Shown here in pieces: positions 1 to 9,700 of a stretch of DNA of 23,419 bases. Position 1 is the first letter of the stretch. Each line of letters opens with the position of its first letter. The translations under genes and the position numbers were made by a program. This DNA is from an uncultured Bacteroidota bacterium (lineage in GTDB: Bacteria > Bacteroidota > Bacteroidia > Flavobacteriales > Flavobacteriaceae), in NCBI GenBank assembly GCA_902610105.1, contig CACLUN010000008.1, positions 1 to 23,419 on the forward strand, given 5' to 3'. The notes under the pieces are model-generated. The model was not told the origin of the DNA and made no database searches. It saw only the letters and a program-made list of their open reading frames with translations.

Positions 1-347
1 GTAATGGGTTTATTCTCGATGGTTTTCCAAGAACTATTTTACAGGCAAAATCTCTAGACAATCTTTTAATTAATTTGAATTTAAAAATTGATTTAGTTAT
101 TGGTTTAGATGTTCCGAATGATAAATTAGTTAATAGACTATTAGAGCGAGGAAAAACTAGCGGAAGAAATGATGACCAAAGTGAATATAAGATAAATAAA
201 AGACTTGAGGAATATGATAAAAAAACAAAACCATTAATTGTTTTTTACGAAAATCAAAATAAGTTTTATTCTATCGATGGAGTTGGAAGTTTGAATGATG
301 TCAATAATCGATTAATTAATGTTGTAGATTCAAAAAAAAATGACTGA
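1..347 (+). CDS. adk: Adenylate kinase, C-terminal part (cut by window start)
   Basis: Adenylate kinase interconverts ATP + AMP and 2 ADP in the cytoplasm. The reading frame is open from base 3, so the N-terminal part with the P-loop lies outside the window. Visible are the family motif ILDGFPRT at the start of the fragment and the segment [11 protein letters not shown]. In this segment the LID is the short form, with no zinc-binding cysteines, as is usual in Bacteroidota. The C-terminus ([12 protein letters not shown]) also fits the family. The stop overlaps the start of obgE by 8 bases, and adk followed by obgE is a common order in this phylum. An ATG at base 75 is internal and is not the real start. 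The identification is firm; the only oddity is the truncation at the window edge. Confidence 0.95.
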   Translation, partial: NGFILDGFPRTILQAKSLDNLLINLNLKIDLVIGLDVPNDKLVNRLLERGKTSGRNDDQSEYKINKRLEEYDKKTKPLIVFYENQNKFYSIDGVGSLNDVNNRLINVVDSKKND

Positions 348-1338
348 AGATAATTTTGTTGATTATGTCAAAATAAATGCGAAATCAGGTGATGGTGGTA
401 AAGGATCCACCCACTTAAGAAGAGAAAAGTTTGTTGCCAAAGGAGGGCCGGATGGTGGAAATGGAGGTAGAGGAGGCCACATTATTTTTATGTCCGATAA
501 AAATTTATGGACTTTGTATCATTTTAAGTTTAAAAAACATTTTAAAGCCGAAAATGGAGGAGACGGTGGTAAGTCGAGAAGCTCAGGTTCAAATGGTTTA
601 GATGAAATAATTAAAGTCCCTGTTGGAACTGTAGTTAGAGACAGTGAATCAAATGAACTTATTTATGAATCCATTAATCATGGTGATAAAAAAATTGTAA
701 TTGAGGGTGGAAAAGGAGGTTTGGGCAATTGGAACTTTAAATCATCTACCAATCAAACACCAAAATATGCTCAACCAGGTATAAAAGGAATCGAAAAAAA
801 ATTTACAGTTGAACTTAAAGTTTTAGCAGATGTTGGATTAGTCGGATTACCAAACTCTGGTAAATCTACACTTTTGAGTGTTATGACTGATGCCAAACCC
901 AAAATTGCTAATTACGAATTTACTACCCTTAAGCCTAATTTGGGTATTGTGAAACATAGAGACTTCAACACATTTGTAATTTCTGATATTCCAGGGATTA
1001 TTAAAGGTGCATCTGAGGGTAAGGGTCTCGGCCATCATTTTTTAAGACATATTGAAAGAAATGCTATACTTTGCATTTTAATATCAGTTGAGTCAAAAAA
1101 TTTCCAAAAAACGTTTAAAATACTTAATAAAGAACTCAATGCGTATAATCCTGAGCTAAACGATAAAGAAAAGGTTTTGGTTATATCCAAATGTGATTTA
1201 GTGGAGCCCAAAAGTTTTAGTAAATTTAAAAAGGAAGTTATGTCTTCAATTAAAGACTGTCAAATTCATTTTATTTCATCTGTTACAATGGACGGTATAC
1301 AGAATTTAAAAGATATTTTATGGAAAAAATTAAACTAG
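340..1338 (+). CDS. obgE: GTPase ObgE/CgtA, ribosome assembly
   Basis: This is a cytoplasmic GTPase of the Obg family, which binds the 50S subunit and acts in its late assembly and in stress control. The protein has 332 residues. The glycine-rich Obg domain fills about residues 1-160, with many GGxGG turns such as [12 protein letters not shown]. The G domain follows: G1 GLPNSGKST from residue 169, G3 DIPG from residue 216 followed by the Obg-specific [12 protein letters not shown], and G4 SKCD at 283-286 (Ser in place of the canonical Asn or Thr). There is no C-terminal OCT domain, which agrees with the short Obg form found in Bacteroidota. The start overlaps adk by 8 bases and the end overlaps the next gene by 19 bases, so the three are probably co-transcribed. 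Confidence 0.96.
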   Translation: MTEDNFVDYVKINAKSGDGGKGSTHLRREKFVAKGGPDGGNGGRGGHIIFMSDKNLWTLYHFKFKKHFKAENGGDGGKSRSSGSNGLDEIIKVPVGTVVRDSESNELIYESINHGDKKIVIEGGKGGLGNWNFKSSTNQTPKYAQPGIKGIEKKFTVELKVLADVGLVGLPNSGKSTLLSVMTDAKPKIANYEFTTLKPNLGIVKHRDFNTFVISDIPGIIKGASEGKGLGHHFLRHIERNAILCILISVESKNFQKTFKILNKELNAYNPELNDKEKVLVISKCDLVEPKSFSKFKKEVMSSIKDCQIHFISSVTMDGIQNLKDILWKKLN

Positions 1339-1784
1339 TTTTTATTGTATGTTCAATCGTTATAAATGCTCAAACTGAGCAGAAAAATACTAAAATTATA
1401 ATGGAACTAGAAAAATTTGGAGATTCATTGTTCAAATCTTCAAACTTTAGTGAAGCAGCTCTAACTTATAAAAAACTCGTCCAAATTAATCCAAGTAGCT
1501 TCGATTTTAATTTCAAATATGCATCTGCATTTGGTTTGGAAGTCGAAGCAATGCCAAGATTTCAACAAGCCAAGAATGCACGTGAAATGGTAAAACTTTT
1601 TGAGAAAGCCTATTTAATAAATAGTAAGGATATTGACTTAAATCGTGCATTACTTGAAATTTACCTAAAGGTGCCCAGATTCTTTGGTGGAGGAAATAAG
1701 AAAGCAAGAGATATAATTAAAAATATTTATTCTTTCTCTAAAGATGAGGGAGATAAAGCACAAGAATTTTATAACGAATTTTAA
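1320..1784 (+). CDS. Small exported TPR-like protein
   Basis: This is a 154-residue protein with an N-terminal signal peptide (hydrophobic residues 5-15, probable cleavage after A17 in INA-Q). The mature part is helical and looks like tetratricopeptide repeats: a segment around residues 27-60 with [20 protein letters not shown] is a typical TPR helix pair, and a second unit lies near residues 85-115. The stretch [11 protein letters not shown] near residue 120 resembles a turn motif I have seen in small secreted TPR proteins. It is therefore probably periplasmic and a protein-protein adaptor; no enzymatic motif is visible. It overlaps the obgE 3' end by 19 bases and ends 4 bases before mpl, so it sits inside the operon. 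The TPR assignment is moderately sure and the function is unknown. Confidence 0.75.
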   Translation: MEKIKLVFIVCSIVINAQTEQKNTKIIMELEKFGDSLFKSSNFSEAALTYKKLVQINPSSFDFNFKYASAFGLEVEAMPRFQQAKNAREMVKLFEKAYLINSKDIDLNRALLEIYLKVPRFFGGGNKKARDIIKNIYSFSKDEGDKAQEFYNEF

Positions 1785-1788
1785 TTAT

Positions 1789-3159
1789 ATGAGTTCTAAA
1801 GTACATTTTATATCTATTGGTGGAAGCGTAATGCACAGTCTTGCTATTGCTTTAAAAAAATCAGGTTATCAAATTTCAGGTAGTGATGATAAGTTATATG
1901 AACCTTCTTTATCAAGACTAAAAGAAAATAATATATCTCCATCAGAATTTGGCTGGTTCCCAGAAAAAATCTCCACTGATATTGATTTCATTATTCTAGG
2001 TATGCATGCAAAAAAAGATAATTCAGAGCTTATTAGAGCTCAAGAATTAAACCTTAATATTTTATCTTATCCCGAATTTATCTATAACTATTCTAAAAAT
2101 AAGACAAGAATTGTTATTGGTGGTAGTCACGGAAAAACTACGATTACATCCATGATTCTGCATGTTTTGAATAATAATAACTTCTCAATAGATTATGTAT
2201 TGGGTGCTGAGTTAGAGGGGTTTAGCGGTACTGTTTCATTGTCCTATGAAAATGAGTTTATTTTAATTGAAGGAGACGAATACTTGTCATCACCCATTGA
2301 TCTCACTCCTAAATTTCATAAATATAAAGCTAATATTGCCTTAATTTCAGGAATTTCTTGGGATCATGTAAATGTTTTTAATAGTGTTGAGTTTTATGCA
2401 AAACAGTTTGATATTTTTCTAAACACTATTGTTGATGGTGGTGTGCTTGTATATAATGAATTAGATTCATTGCTTACAGATATTGTTAAAAACAATGATA
2501 GTTACATAAGAAAAATTGAATACAACCTTCCAGAATATTCTCTCTCAAATGACAATGTTTTCATTAATTCAAATGAAGGTAATATTCCATTAAAAGTTTT
2601 TGGAGAACATAACCTTTCGAACATTGAAGCGGCAAAAAAAATCTGCTCATTGTTAGGAGTGTTAGATGATGATTTCTATAATTCAATATCAACATTCAAA
2701 GGTGCAAGTAAAAGATTAGAAATTATCTACAAAGGTTCTAATAATCTTTTAATAAGAGACTTTGCCCATTCCCCGAGTAAATTAAAAGCTAGTGTTAATG
2801 CAGCTAGGGAAACCTTCTCAAATAAGTTTTTAATTTCAGTATTTGAACTTCATACGTTCAGCAGTCTAGATCCTAAATTTATTCAACAATATTCTGGATG
2901 TTTGGATAATTGTGATTTACCCATTGTTTTTTATGATAAAAAAAATAAAAAAATTAATAGCTCAGAATCCTTAAATAATAGATTAATTTCATCAGCATTT
3001 AATATTAAAAATTTAATTATAATTAGTGAAAGTGTTGATCTTTTTAATTATTTAATTTCATTAAGATATGACAATTCATGCCTCTTATTAATGAGCTCAG
3101 GTAATTTCGGCTCATTAAACATCAATGGAATAAAAAATTATATTAGTGAAGAAGGTTAA
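1789..3159 (+). CDS. mpl: UDP-N-acetylmuramate:L-Ala-gamma-D-Glu-meso-DAP ligase (Mpl)
   Basis: Mpl attaches the recycled tripeptide L-Ala-D-Glu-meso-DAP to UDP-MurNAc, using ATP, in cytoplasmic peptidoglycan recycling. The protein is 456 residues and belongs to the Mur ligase superfamily. The N-terminal nucleotide-binding fold starts VHFISIGGSVMHSLAIAL, typical of Mpl rather than MurC. GWFPEKI and LGMHAKKDN are the Bacteroidota Mpl signatures. The ATP-binding loop GGSHGKTT is at residues 111-118, and the central-domain EGDEY follows. I chose the ATG at 1789 (MSSKVHFISIGG) because it begins just before the conserved first strand and 4 bases after the preceding stop. A longer frame from 1744 would overlap the TPR gene and add an unconserved tail. 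The presence of the gene implies meso-DAP peptidoglycan. Confidence 0.94.
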   Translation: MSSKVHFISIGGSVMHSLAIALKKSGYQISGSDDKLYEPSLSRLKENNISPSEFGWFPEKISTDIDFIILGMHAKKDNSELIRAQELNLNILSYPEFIYNYSKNKTRIVIGGSHGKTTITSMILHVLNNNNFSIDYVLGAELEGFSGTVSLSYENEFILIEGDEYLSSPIDLTPKFHKYKANIALISGISWDHVNVFNSVEFYAKQFDIFLNTIVDGGVLVYNELDSLLTDIVKNNDSYIRKIEYNLPEYSLSNDNVFINSNEGNIPLKVFGEHNLSNIEAAKKICSLLGVLDDDFYNSISTFKGASKRLEIIYKGSNNLLIRDFAHSPSKLKASVNAARETFSNKFLISVFELHTFSSLDPKFIQQYSGCLDNCDLPIVFYDKKNKKINSSESLNNRLISSAFNIKNLIIISESVDLFNYLISLRYDNSCLLLMSSGNFGSLNINGIKNYISEEG

Positions 3160-3829
3160 AAGTATTTTTTTTGATTTAGACCATACAATTTGGGACTTTG
3201 AAAGGAACTCCGCCTGTACATTTGAGTTTCTATTCAAAAAGAATAATATTAGTATTGATTTAGATCATTTTCTAGATATTTATATACCTATTAATCTTAA
3301 ATATTGGAAATTGTATAGAAATGAATCTATAACAAAAGAATATTTGAGGTACAACAGATTAAAAGAGGCATTTTTTAAATTGAATTTTGATTTACCATCT
3401 GAATTGATAAATACCCTCTCAGATGATTATATAGAGACATTGCCAAAATTTAATTATTTAATTGATGGAGCAATCGAGTTGTTAGAATACCTAAAGCCGA
3501 AATATAAGCTATTTATTTTAACTAATGGGTTTAAAAAAGTTCAATCAAACAAATTAAATAATTCTGGAATAAATAATTATTTTGAAAAAGTTTTCGATTC
3601 AGAATCGGTTGGAGTTAAAAAACCTAATCCAATTATTTTTAAATATGCATTAGAAAACTCAAATTCCAATGCTGATGAATCCCTCATGATAGGTGATAGT
3701 TTTGAAGCAGATATAATGGGAGCTATCTCAGTTGGTATGCATGCAATTCATTACGCGAATTTTGGTGAAAAAACACATGATAAGTGTCTAATTGTTAATA
3801 ACTTAAACATTTTAAAAGATATTCTTTAA
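3146..3829 (+). CDS. HAD-family phosphatase, YjjG-like nucleotidase
   Basis: This is a 227-residue HAD-superfamily phosphatase of subfamily IA, closest in pattern to YjjG-type 5'-nucleotidases that hydrolyse (non-canonical) pyrimidine nucleoside monophosphates. Motif I is FFDLDHTIWDFE, with the nucleophile D10 and the acid/base D12. Motif II is the T of TNG (126-128), motif III is in GVKKPNP (Lys 158 or 159), and motif IV is IGDSFEAD with D184. A helical cap lies between about residues 20 and 95. The start is GTG at 3146, overlapping the mpl end by 14 bases; it places the DLDHT motif at the usual distance, and no in-frame ATG lies near. It converges on rlmB, the two stops sharing TTAA. The fold is certain; the substrate is inferred. 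Confidence 0.9.
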   Translation: MKKVKSIFFDLDHTIWDFERNSACTFEFLFKKNNISIDLDHFLDIYIPINLKYWKLYRNESITKEYLRYNRLKEAFFKLNFDLPSELINTLSDDYIETLPKFNYLIDGAIELLEYLKPKYKLFILTNGFKKVQSNKLNNSGINNYFEKVFDSESVGVKKPNPIIFKYALENSNSNADESLMIGDSFEADIMGAISVGMHAIHYANFGEKTHDKCLIVNNLNILKDIL

Positions 3830-4557
3830 TTAAATTGACGTCTAAATTCAGACAAGAAAATACCTGTAGCTACAGAAACATTTAGTGATGAAATCTTTCC
3901 TTTCATTTCTATATTAACGACTTGATCACAAAGCTTTATTACAGATTTACTAACTCCTTTTCCCTCAGATCCCATTATCAGAGCTGTCTTCGAATCATAT
4001 TTATACTTATATAATGACTCTGTTCCTTTATCACTTGTCGCAACTAAATTTATTTCATTCTCTTTTAAAAGAAATATAGCATCCTTAATATGATCTACTT
4101 TGCAAATGGGAACGTTGAAAATAGCACCTGATGAAGACTTGATAGTTTCACCATTTATTGATGAGCTACCTGTCTTTGGGATGATTATCATATCAACATC
4201 AAAACACTCGGCACTTCTAACGATAGCTCCAAAGTTTTTTGTGTCAGTTATTCCGTCCAAAACTAAAATTAATATTGATGTATTAGTTTTTAATTTTTTT
4301 TCTATATCATAAATTCCCAAAGTAGATACTGGAGAGATTGATGCGACTATTCCTTGATGATTATTTTTAGTTAGTCGATTTAGTTTTTCAATAGGAACAA
4401 AAGAGATTTGAATATTTCTTTTATGAAGTTTTGATTTTATATTCTCTAAATAAGAATTGTTTTTTTGAAGAAAAACTTTATCAATTTCAATATTATTTTC
4501 TAATGCTTCGTAAATAGCTCTTTTACCATATATTAAGAACTCATTTTCTGAATTCAT
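3826..4557 (-). CDS. rlmB: 23S rRNA 2'-O-ribose methyltransferase RlmB (SpoU/TrmH family)
   Basis: This SPOUT-class enzyme uses S-adenosylmethionine to methylate a ribose 2'-OH. By family resemblance it is RlmB, which acts on G2251 in the P-loop of 23S rRNA. The protein has 243 residues. The N-terminal substrate-binding domain (about 1-75) starts IYGKRAIYEAL. The knotted catalytic domain shows motif 1 DTKNFGAIVRSAE (N108, R114), motif 2 IMGSEGKGVSK (196-201) and motif 3 SLNVSVATGIFLSEF (from 224). The ATG shares its first base with the stop of the exported protein upstream (TAATG), which suggests translational coupling. Its own stop overlaps the HAD gene on the other strand. The family is certain; the exact target among RlmB/TrmH homologues is very likely. 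Confidence 0.93.
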   Translation of the reverse strand: MNSENEFLIYGKRAIYEALENNIEIDKVFLQKNNSYLENIKSKLHKRNIQISFVPIEKLNRLTKNNHQGIVASISPVSTLGIYDIEKKLKTNTSILILVLDGITDTKNFGAIVRSAECFDVDMIIIPKTGSSSINGETIKSSSGAIFNVPICKVDHIKDAIFLLKENEINLVATSDKGTESLYKYKYDSKTALIMGSEGKGVSKSVIKLCDQVVNIEMKGKISSLNVSVATGIFLSEFRRQFN

Positions 4558-5249
4558 TAATTTTCATTAAAGTATTTAACTAACTCGATTAGTTTATCCT
4601 CTTTTTTTAAGTCTAATTTATTTTTCTTTCTAAAAGCTTTTAATTTTTCCTGGTCAAAAATATTTAGTTCCAAAAGTTTTTTATACTTCGTTGGAACTCT
4701 CACGTATTTGCCATTTATTCGAAAAAAATAAAAACCGTCATCCTTCCATTCAGGATTGTCAGTTTTTCCATATCCTGAAGTTGGGGCACTAATCCCAGCT
4801 TCAATTGGTTTTTGAAGTTTTTTTCTGGGAAAATAGTAAACACTTATATTCTCTAATTTAATACATTCTCTAAGTATGCCAATTTCCCCATATTCAGATC
4901 TATTAATTGCGTGAAGTTTATATTGATCACCGTTGATTTGAATTTTAACTTTATCATTTACCTCAATTGGAGTTATTTTTCCATTTTTACCTTTGATTTG
5001 AAAATTTTGAGCTACAAGATCAATTCTGATTTCACCGCTGTAAGTATTTCCATTTTCAAAAATAATTTGGCCTTTGTCAAAATCAGGATTTAGATATGGG
5101 GTACCATCTATATCTAAATCATATTTATTCATTTTATCTATTAAAAACACATTACCACCTCTAAATAAATTTTGTTCTGTAAGTTCAGAAAGATTTTGAG
5201 CATTAGTAGTCATATTTACTAAGAAAATAAAAAGGATAACTTTTTTCAT
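4557..5249 (-). CDS. Exported protein of unknown function
   Basis: This 230-residue protein starts with a clear signal peptide (MKKVILFIFLVNMTTNA, probable cleavage after A17), so it is probably periplasmic or on the cell surface. I do not recognise a domain family. The middle (about 60-135) is rich in alternating hydrophobic residues, suggesting beta strands (GQIIFENGNTYSGEI, VKIQINGDQYKLH). The section from about 140 holds aromatic and proline-rich sequence with PEWKDDGFYFFRINGKY. The last 45 residues are strongly charged with many lysines and are probably helical. It lies 79 bases beyond the stop of susD, behind an intrinsic terminator, and is coupled to rlmB through a 1-base overlap. No promoter of the TAnnTTTG type is obvious in the gap, so expression may rely on read-through or on a promoter I did not detect. 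Confidence 0.8.
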   Translation of the reverse strand: MKKVILFIFLVNMTTNAQNLSELTEQNLFRGGNVFLIDKMNKYDLDIDGTPYLNPDFDKGQIIFENGNTYSGEIRIDLVAQNFQIKGKNGKITPIEVNDKVKIQINGDQYKLHAINRSEYGEIGILRECIKLENISVYYFPRKKLQKPIEAGISAPTSGYGKTDNPEWKDDGFYFFRINGKYVRVPTKYKKLLELNIFDQEKLKAFRKKNKLDLKKEDKLIELVKYFNEN

Positions 5250-5273
5250 TTATTAATTATTTAATGCTAATTT

Positions 5274-5307
5274 AAAAAAAAAGCGCCCCATTTGGGACGC
5301 TTTTTTT
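5274..5307 (-). terminator. Intrinsic terminator of the susC-susD operon
   Basis: The inverted repeat GCGCCCC-ATTT-GGGACGC lies at 5283-5300. Read on the plus strand it has a C/A mismatch. Read on the minus strand the same position is a U-G wobble, giving a continuous 7-pair stem GCGUCCC/GGGGCGC with a 4-base loop. On the minus strand it is followed by nine U (from A at 5274-5282). The asymmetry indicates that it evolved to terminate minus-strand transcripts, 28 bases beyond the susD stop. Confidence 0.88.
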
Positions 5308-5328
5308 AAAATTTAGATTTTCAACTAA

Positions 5329-6750
5329 TTACTTAGTATCCCACCATAATTTTGTGTCCTGGTTATCAGGTCCTTGAGCAGCAACAGCAGCATCATAGCT
5401 AGCCTTGTTTTGAGAAGGAACTAATCCACCATAACCATTTCTTACAGGAACTCCATTTCCAGTAATTGCAGTAGCAGGAGGAGATAATACTGGGAAATCA
5501 AGTCTTCTATACTCTGTCCAAGCTTCATAACCTTGACAAAACATATCAACCCATTTTGCCATCGCAATAGTTTCCATAGGATTTGAACCAAGAGTTGCAG
5601 ATGCAGCAAATGAAGCAGCAGATGCAGATGGAACACCCCATCTTTCACAAGATGCTTGGATACCTAACTTTAACCAAGTTAATGTGTCCCCAACTGTTGT
5701 CCAACCTCTTTCATTAGCTTCAGCCATTGCAAAACATACCTCTGCGTAAGTTGCAATCCAACCACCTTGTTGAGTACCATCATAGATTATTCTACCATCA
5801 ATACCTGAAAGTAAAGTCTCTAAAACACCTGGGTTTTCTAGTCCGTACTCTAATCCTACATACTCAGTTCCGTTAGATATCGCAGTACCATCAGCCATGT
5901 AAGGAAGTCTTGGATCACCACTTGATTTCAGATAATCAATTAATAGTTTGCTTACGACAAAGTCATATCTAGTTTGAAATCTATCTTGCCACGGGTTGTC
6001 AAAGGCATCACTGGTCAGGTAAGGATAATGTAAGTCTCCACCTTGACCAATAACTCCACTATTGTAAGCAGCATTAAAAACGCTAGCAGCCATAGATGGA
6101 TCTACATCCGCCATTCTTAATGCAATTCTCATTTTAAGAGTGTTAGCCATTACTACCCATCCATTCATATTTCCTCCAAATAGTATATCTCCATTTAATC
6201 CGCCATTATCCATCATTCCTACAGCAGCATCGAGGTTTGCTAATAGAGAATTATAAATAAACTCAACAGAATCAAATTTGGGTGATACATTGTCAGAACC
6301 TTTAAGAGCTTCTGAATATGGAGCATAGCCCCATCTGTCGGTAATATGAAGGTAATAATATGCCATCATAATATGTGCAGCAGCTTTTTGATTACCATTA
6401 CTACCACCACCAGTTACTTCATTAGGATAATTCTCATTTAAATCAAGAACTTCCTGTAAATCCTTTAATGGTCCAGTATATAGTCCATTCCAAGACCATT
6501 CCGTTTGATCATATCTTGAACCAGTAGTATAAGTTACATCTGATACGGTTTGAACAAAATAGTTAGGATCAACAGCACTAACAACATTAGGCATATAAGT
6601 CATAGCATTAGTTAATAGTGCATCTGTTTTTTTCGATGTTGGAGAATTTGGGTTAACATTCTCGTCTCCAAAATCTACAGTTTCACAAGAAACTAAGAAT
6701 AAAGAGAAAACAACCGTTAAAACTCCAATTTTGTTAATTATATTTTTCAT
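5329..6750 (-). CDS. susD: SusD/RagB-family outer-membrane lipoprotein
   Basis: SusD-type lipoproteins sit on the cell surface as a lid over their SusC partner and bind the ligand, usually a glycan or peptide. The protein has 473 residues. Its lipoprotein signal ends FLVSC, giving C22 as the lipidated residue, followed by acidic residues (ETVDFGDE) of the kind that favours surface export in Bacteroidota. The sequence FGDENVNPNSPT just after the lipobox and the helical TPR-like body (ALLTNAMTYMP, AAAHIMMAYYYLHITDRWG) fit the SusD-like_2 group. It ends in WWDTK, as many of these do. It lies 18 bases behind susC, in the same operon, and before an intrinsic terminator. The symbol is used for the family; the ligand cannot be read from the sequence and starch is not implied. 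Confidence 0.93.
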   Translation of the reverse strand: MKNIINKIGVLTVVFSLFLVSCETVDFGDENVNPNSPTSKKTDALLTNAMTYMPNVVSAVDPNYFVQTVSDVTYTTGSRYDQTEWSWNGLYTGPLKDLQEVLDLNENYPNEVTGGGSNGNQKAAAHIMMAYYYLHITDRWGYAPYSEALKGSDNVSPKFDSVEFIYNSLLANLDAAVGMMDNGGLNGDILFGGNMNGWVVMANTLKMRIALRMADVDPSMAASVFNAAYNSGVIGQGGDLHYPYLTSDAFDNPWQDRFQTRYDFVVSKLLIDYLKSSGDPRLPYMADGTAISNGTEYVGLEYGLENPGVLETLLSGIDGRIIYDGTQQGGWIATYAEVCFAMAEANERGWTTVGDTLTWLKLGIQASCERWGVPSASAASFAASATLGSNPMETIAMAKWVDMFCQGYEAWTEYRRLDFPVLSPPATAITGNGVPVRNGYGGLVPSQNKASYDAAVAAQGPDNQDTKLWWDTK

Positions 6751-6768
6751 TTAATTAAATATTATATT

Positions 6769-9700
6769 TTAAAATGTTAAACTTACGTTAAGACCTATTG
6801 TTCTTGATGGAGGTAGCTGACCACCTTCTACGTTTCTATATCCAGTAGCAATTGATCCAGATCCTTCGATCTCACTTGGATCAAGCCCACCCTCAGGTAT
6901 ATTTGAATACAATAACAACAAGTTATTACCAACCAACGCAACATTTACATTGTCAAATGGTGTTCCATCAAGCAAGTCTTTAGAGAAATTATATCCTAAT
7001 CTTGCAGTTCTTAACTTAACATAAGAAGCATCATATAACCAGTGCTCATGGTTTCCAAAGAAATGTTGGAAATAATAAGTAACAGCTCCCATGTATGTAT
7101 CAACGGCTTCACCAGATGCGGTTACACCTTGAACTCTGACACCACCACCGGCAGAAACAGGATCTCTTAAAGAAACGCCTCTATCATTTAGACCAACAGT
7201 GTCCTCATGAATTCCTGAGTAGTAAGTAAACATATTGGTTGTAGAATAGAATGTACCACCTTTCTGGAAATCAAATCCTAGACCTAAATCCCAATTCTTA
7301 TAGCTTAAAGACGTAGTCAGTCCACCAGTAAAATCAGGAAGTAGATTACCAAGGATTTGCTGAGTATCATAAGTAGCTCTACCACTAGAAGTTAAAATTT
7401 GAGTGCCATTTGCATCTCTAGCCTTTTTTCTTCCTACCCACATTCCCCATTCTTCACCAACTCTTTCTTGAAGTTGTAAGCTGTACCAAGAAGCCCAACT
7501 ATCTAGAACTCTAATATCAATTCCATCTGCTAACTTATCAGTATACTTATTCAAAGTAGCAAAATTCAACGATAGATTCCAGTTGAAATCTGCAGTTGAT
7601 ACAGGGTTAAGGTTTAAAGTAACCTCGATACCCTCAGCTGAAGACTCACCAGAGTTAATAGCTAAACCAGTATAACCAGTAGATCCAGTTACAGGAATAG
7701 AAATTGGTTGATCTTTATCTTTTCTATCAAAATATGTAACGTCAATACCGATTTTATTGTCAAGGAAACTGAATTCAGCACCAACTTCAAATTCACTTCT
7801 AGTACCACCTAGTAAATTAGGGTTAGATTGTGTATTTGGAACAGCAAATCTTGGAAAAGATCCATAAGCAGTTCCTACACTGTAAACCTGAGTTGTTGCA
7901 TAAGTACCTGGAAAAACAGGAGCTTCAGAATAACCTGCTCTTAATTTAGCAAAAGTTATATCGGCACTATCTATTAATTCACTAAGAATTAAACTACCTG
8001 AAAGACCCCACGTTTCAATTCTGTTGTTATCAGGATTAGCTGTAGAACCCCAGTCAAATCTATATGATCCGTCTAAATATGCTATGCTATTGTAACCAAC
8101 TGAAACACTAGCATATGTGGATAATACTTTTGATTTTGATAAACTTGAAGAATAATTTGGTCTGTCAACTGATGTTGCAATACTATAAAAATCAGGGATT
8201 GATAGGCCTCCAACAGTTGACGCAGATATTGATTGATTTCTATTTTGAGTTGCTTGATAACCTAAAATAGCTGAAACATCGAAATCTTCAAATCTTTCAT
8301 CATATTGTAAGGTTGCAGCTAACTCATTCTGAACATATCTAGATGTAGACTCACTAAATGAAGCTTGGTCTATACCACCCCATCCAGTTCTTCCGTTTCT
8401 TTCGTAGGAATTAAATCTTCTTCTAGCTTCAACAGTAGCAGAAATGTTATCGTTTATTTCATAATTAAGACCAAAGTTTCCAAATAATGTGTTTTTTCTT
8501 TGATTATTTTGATCAACATAAAAGTCAAATTGAGGAGCATCCCAATACTTAGGTGTAGCATTTCTTGCTGAAATTCTATTCCATGTATAGTATTTACCCT
8601 CAAATTCAAAATTAGACGCTAATCTGTCCATATCCAATTGACGTTGCCACCATTGGCTAAAGTTAGCACCTAAGCCTCCATAACCATTAACAGGGAAGTT
8701 TAATGTTTTTCTGTACTGGTAATTTAATGATGTAAATGCAGTTAATCTATCTGCAATAATAACATCCCCAGTAATATTAACATCAATTTGGTTCCTGTCA
8801 GTATTAGGGAACGGTAATTGTTCGTCAATTAATCTCATAGATCCTCTAACAGTTGCTGTATCAGACCCACTATTAAAGGAAAGAGTAGTACTATTTTCAA
8901 CACCATTGTTGAAGAAATCTTTTACGTTATCAGGATTTGGATTCCATGCTCTTAGAGTACCAAAGTCTGGGTGGTTTGGTATCCAACTATCCCAGTGTCT
9001 AACCATAGTTCCATCCATTGGGGGTCCCCATGATTCATCAGCACCATAATAAGGAATTCTATGTCCTGTAAAAGAAGCCCAAGCTGCTGGATCTGTTGCA
9101 GGGTTGTAGGTAAATGTATCCCAGTCCTGATAGTATCCACCACCAAACTCATTCTGATACTTAGGAAGTAATGATACAGAACTTATTGACGTTGAATGAT
9201 TAACAGTGAAATTGTTTTCACCAGCCTTAGCTTTCTTGGAACTAATTACGATTACACCGCTTTTAGCATCTGCACCATAAAGAGCAGTTGCGGCAGCACC
9301 TTTAAGTACTGAAATATTTGCGATGTTATCTACATTAATATCTGACATAGCATAAACTTTTACACCATCAACGACATATAATACGTCTGATTCACCTCTT
9401 AACCTAAGGAAACCGTTGTCAAAAGTCGAGCTTGATCCTCCAATCATTTGAACACCAGCTACCTTACCTGTCAGAGCGACATTAAGGTCAACTTGCTTAC
9501 TTTCAGCAATCACATCCCCAGAGACAGTCTGTTGGGCGAAACCAAGAGACTTTTTTTCTCTAGAAATACCAAGAGCGGTTACTACAACCTCCTCTAAAGC
9601 ACTAGATGGTGATAAGCTAAAATTTAAAGTTGATGATGCTCCAACAGTTGCAGATGCAGATGCATACCCAACAAAGCTAACAACAAGAACATCGCCTTCA

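Noticed and set aside
1744..1788. Upstream extension of mpl from the ATG at 1744
   Set aside because: The 15 extra residues overlap the TPR gene and do not resemble the Mpl N-terminus, which starts directly before VHFISIGG.
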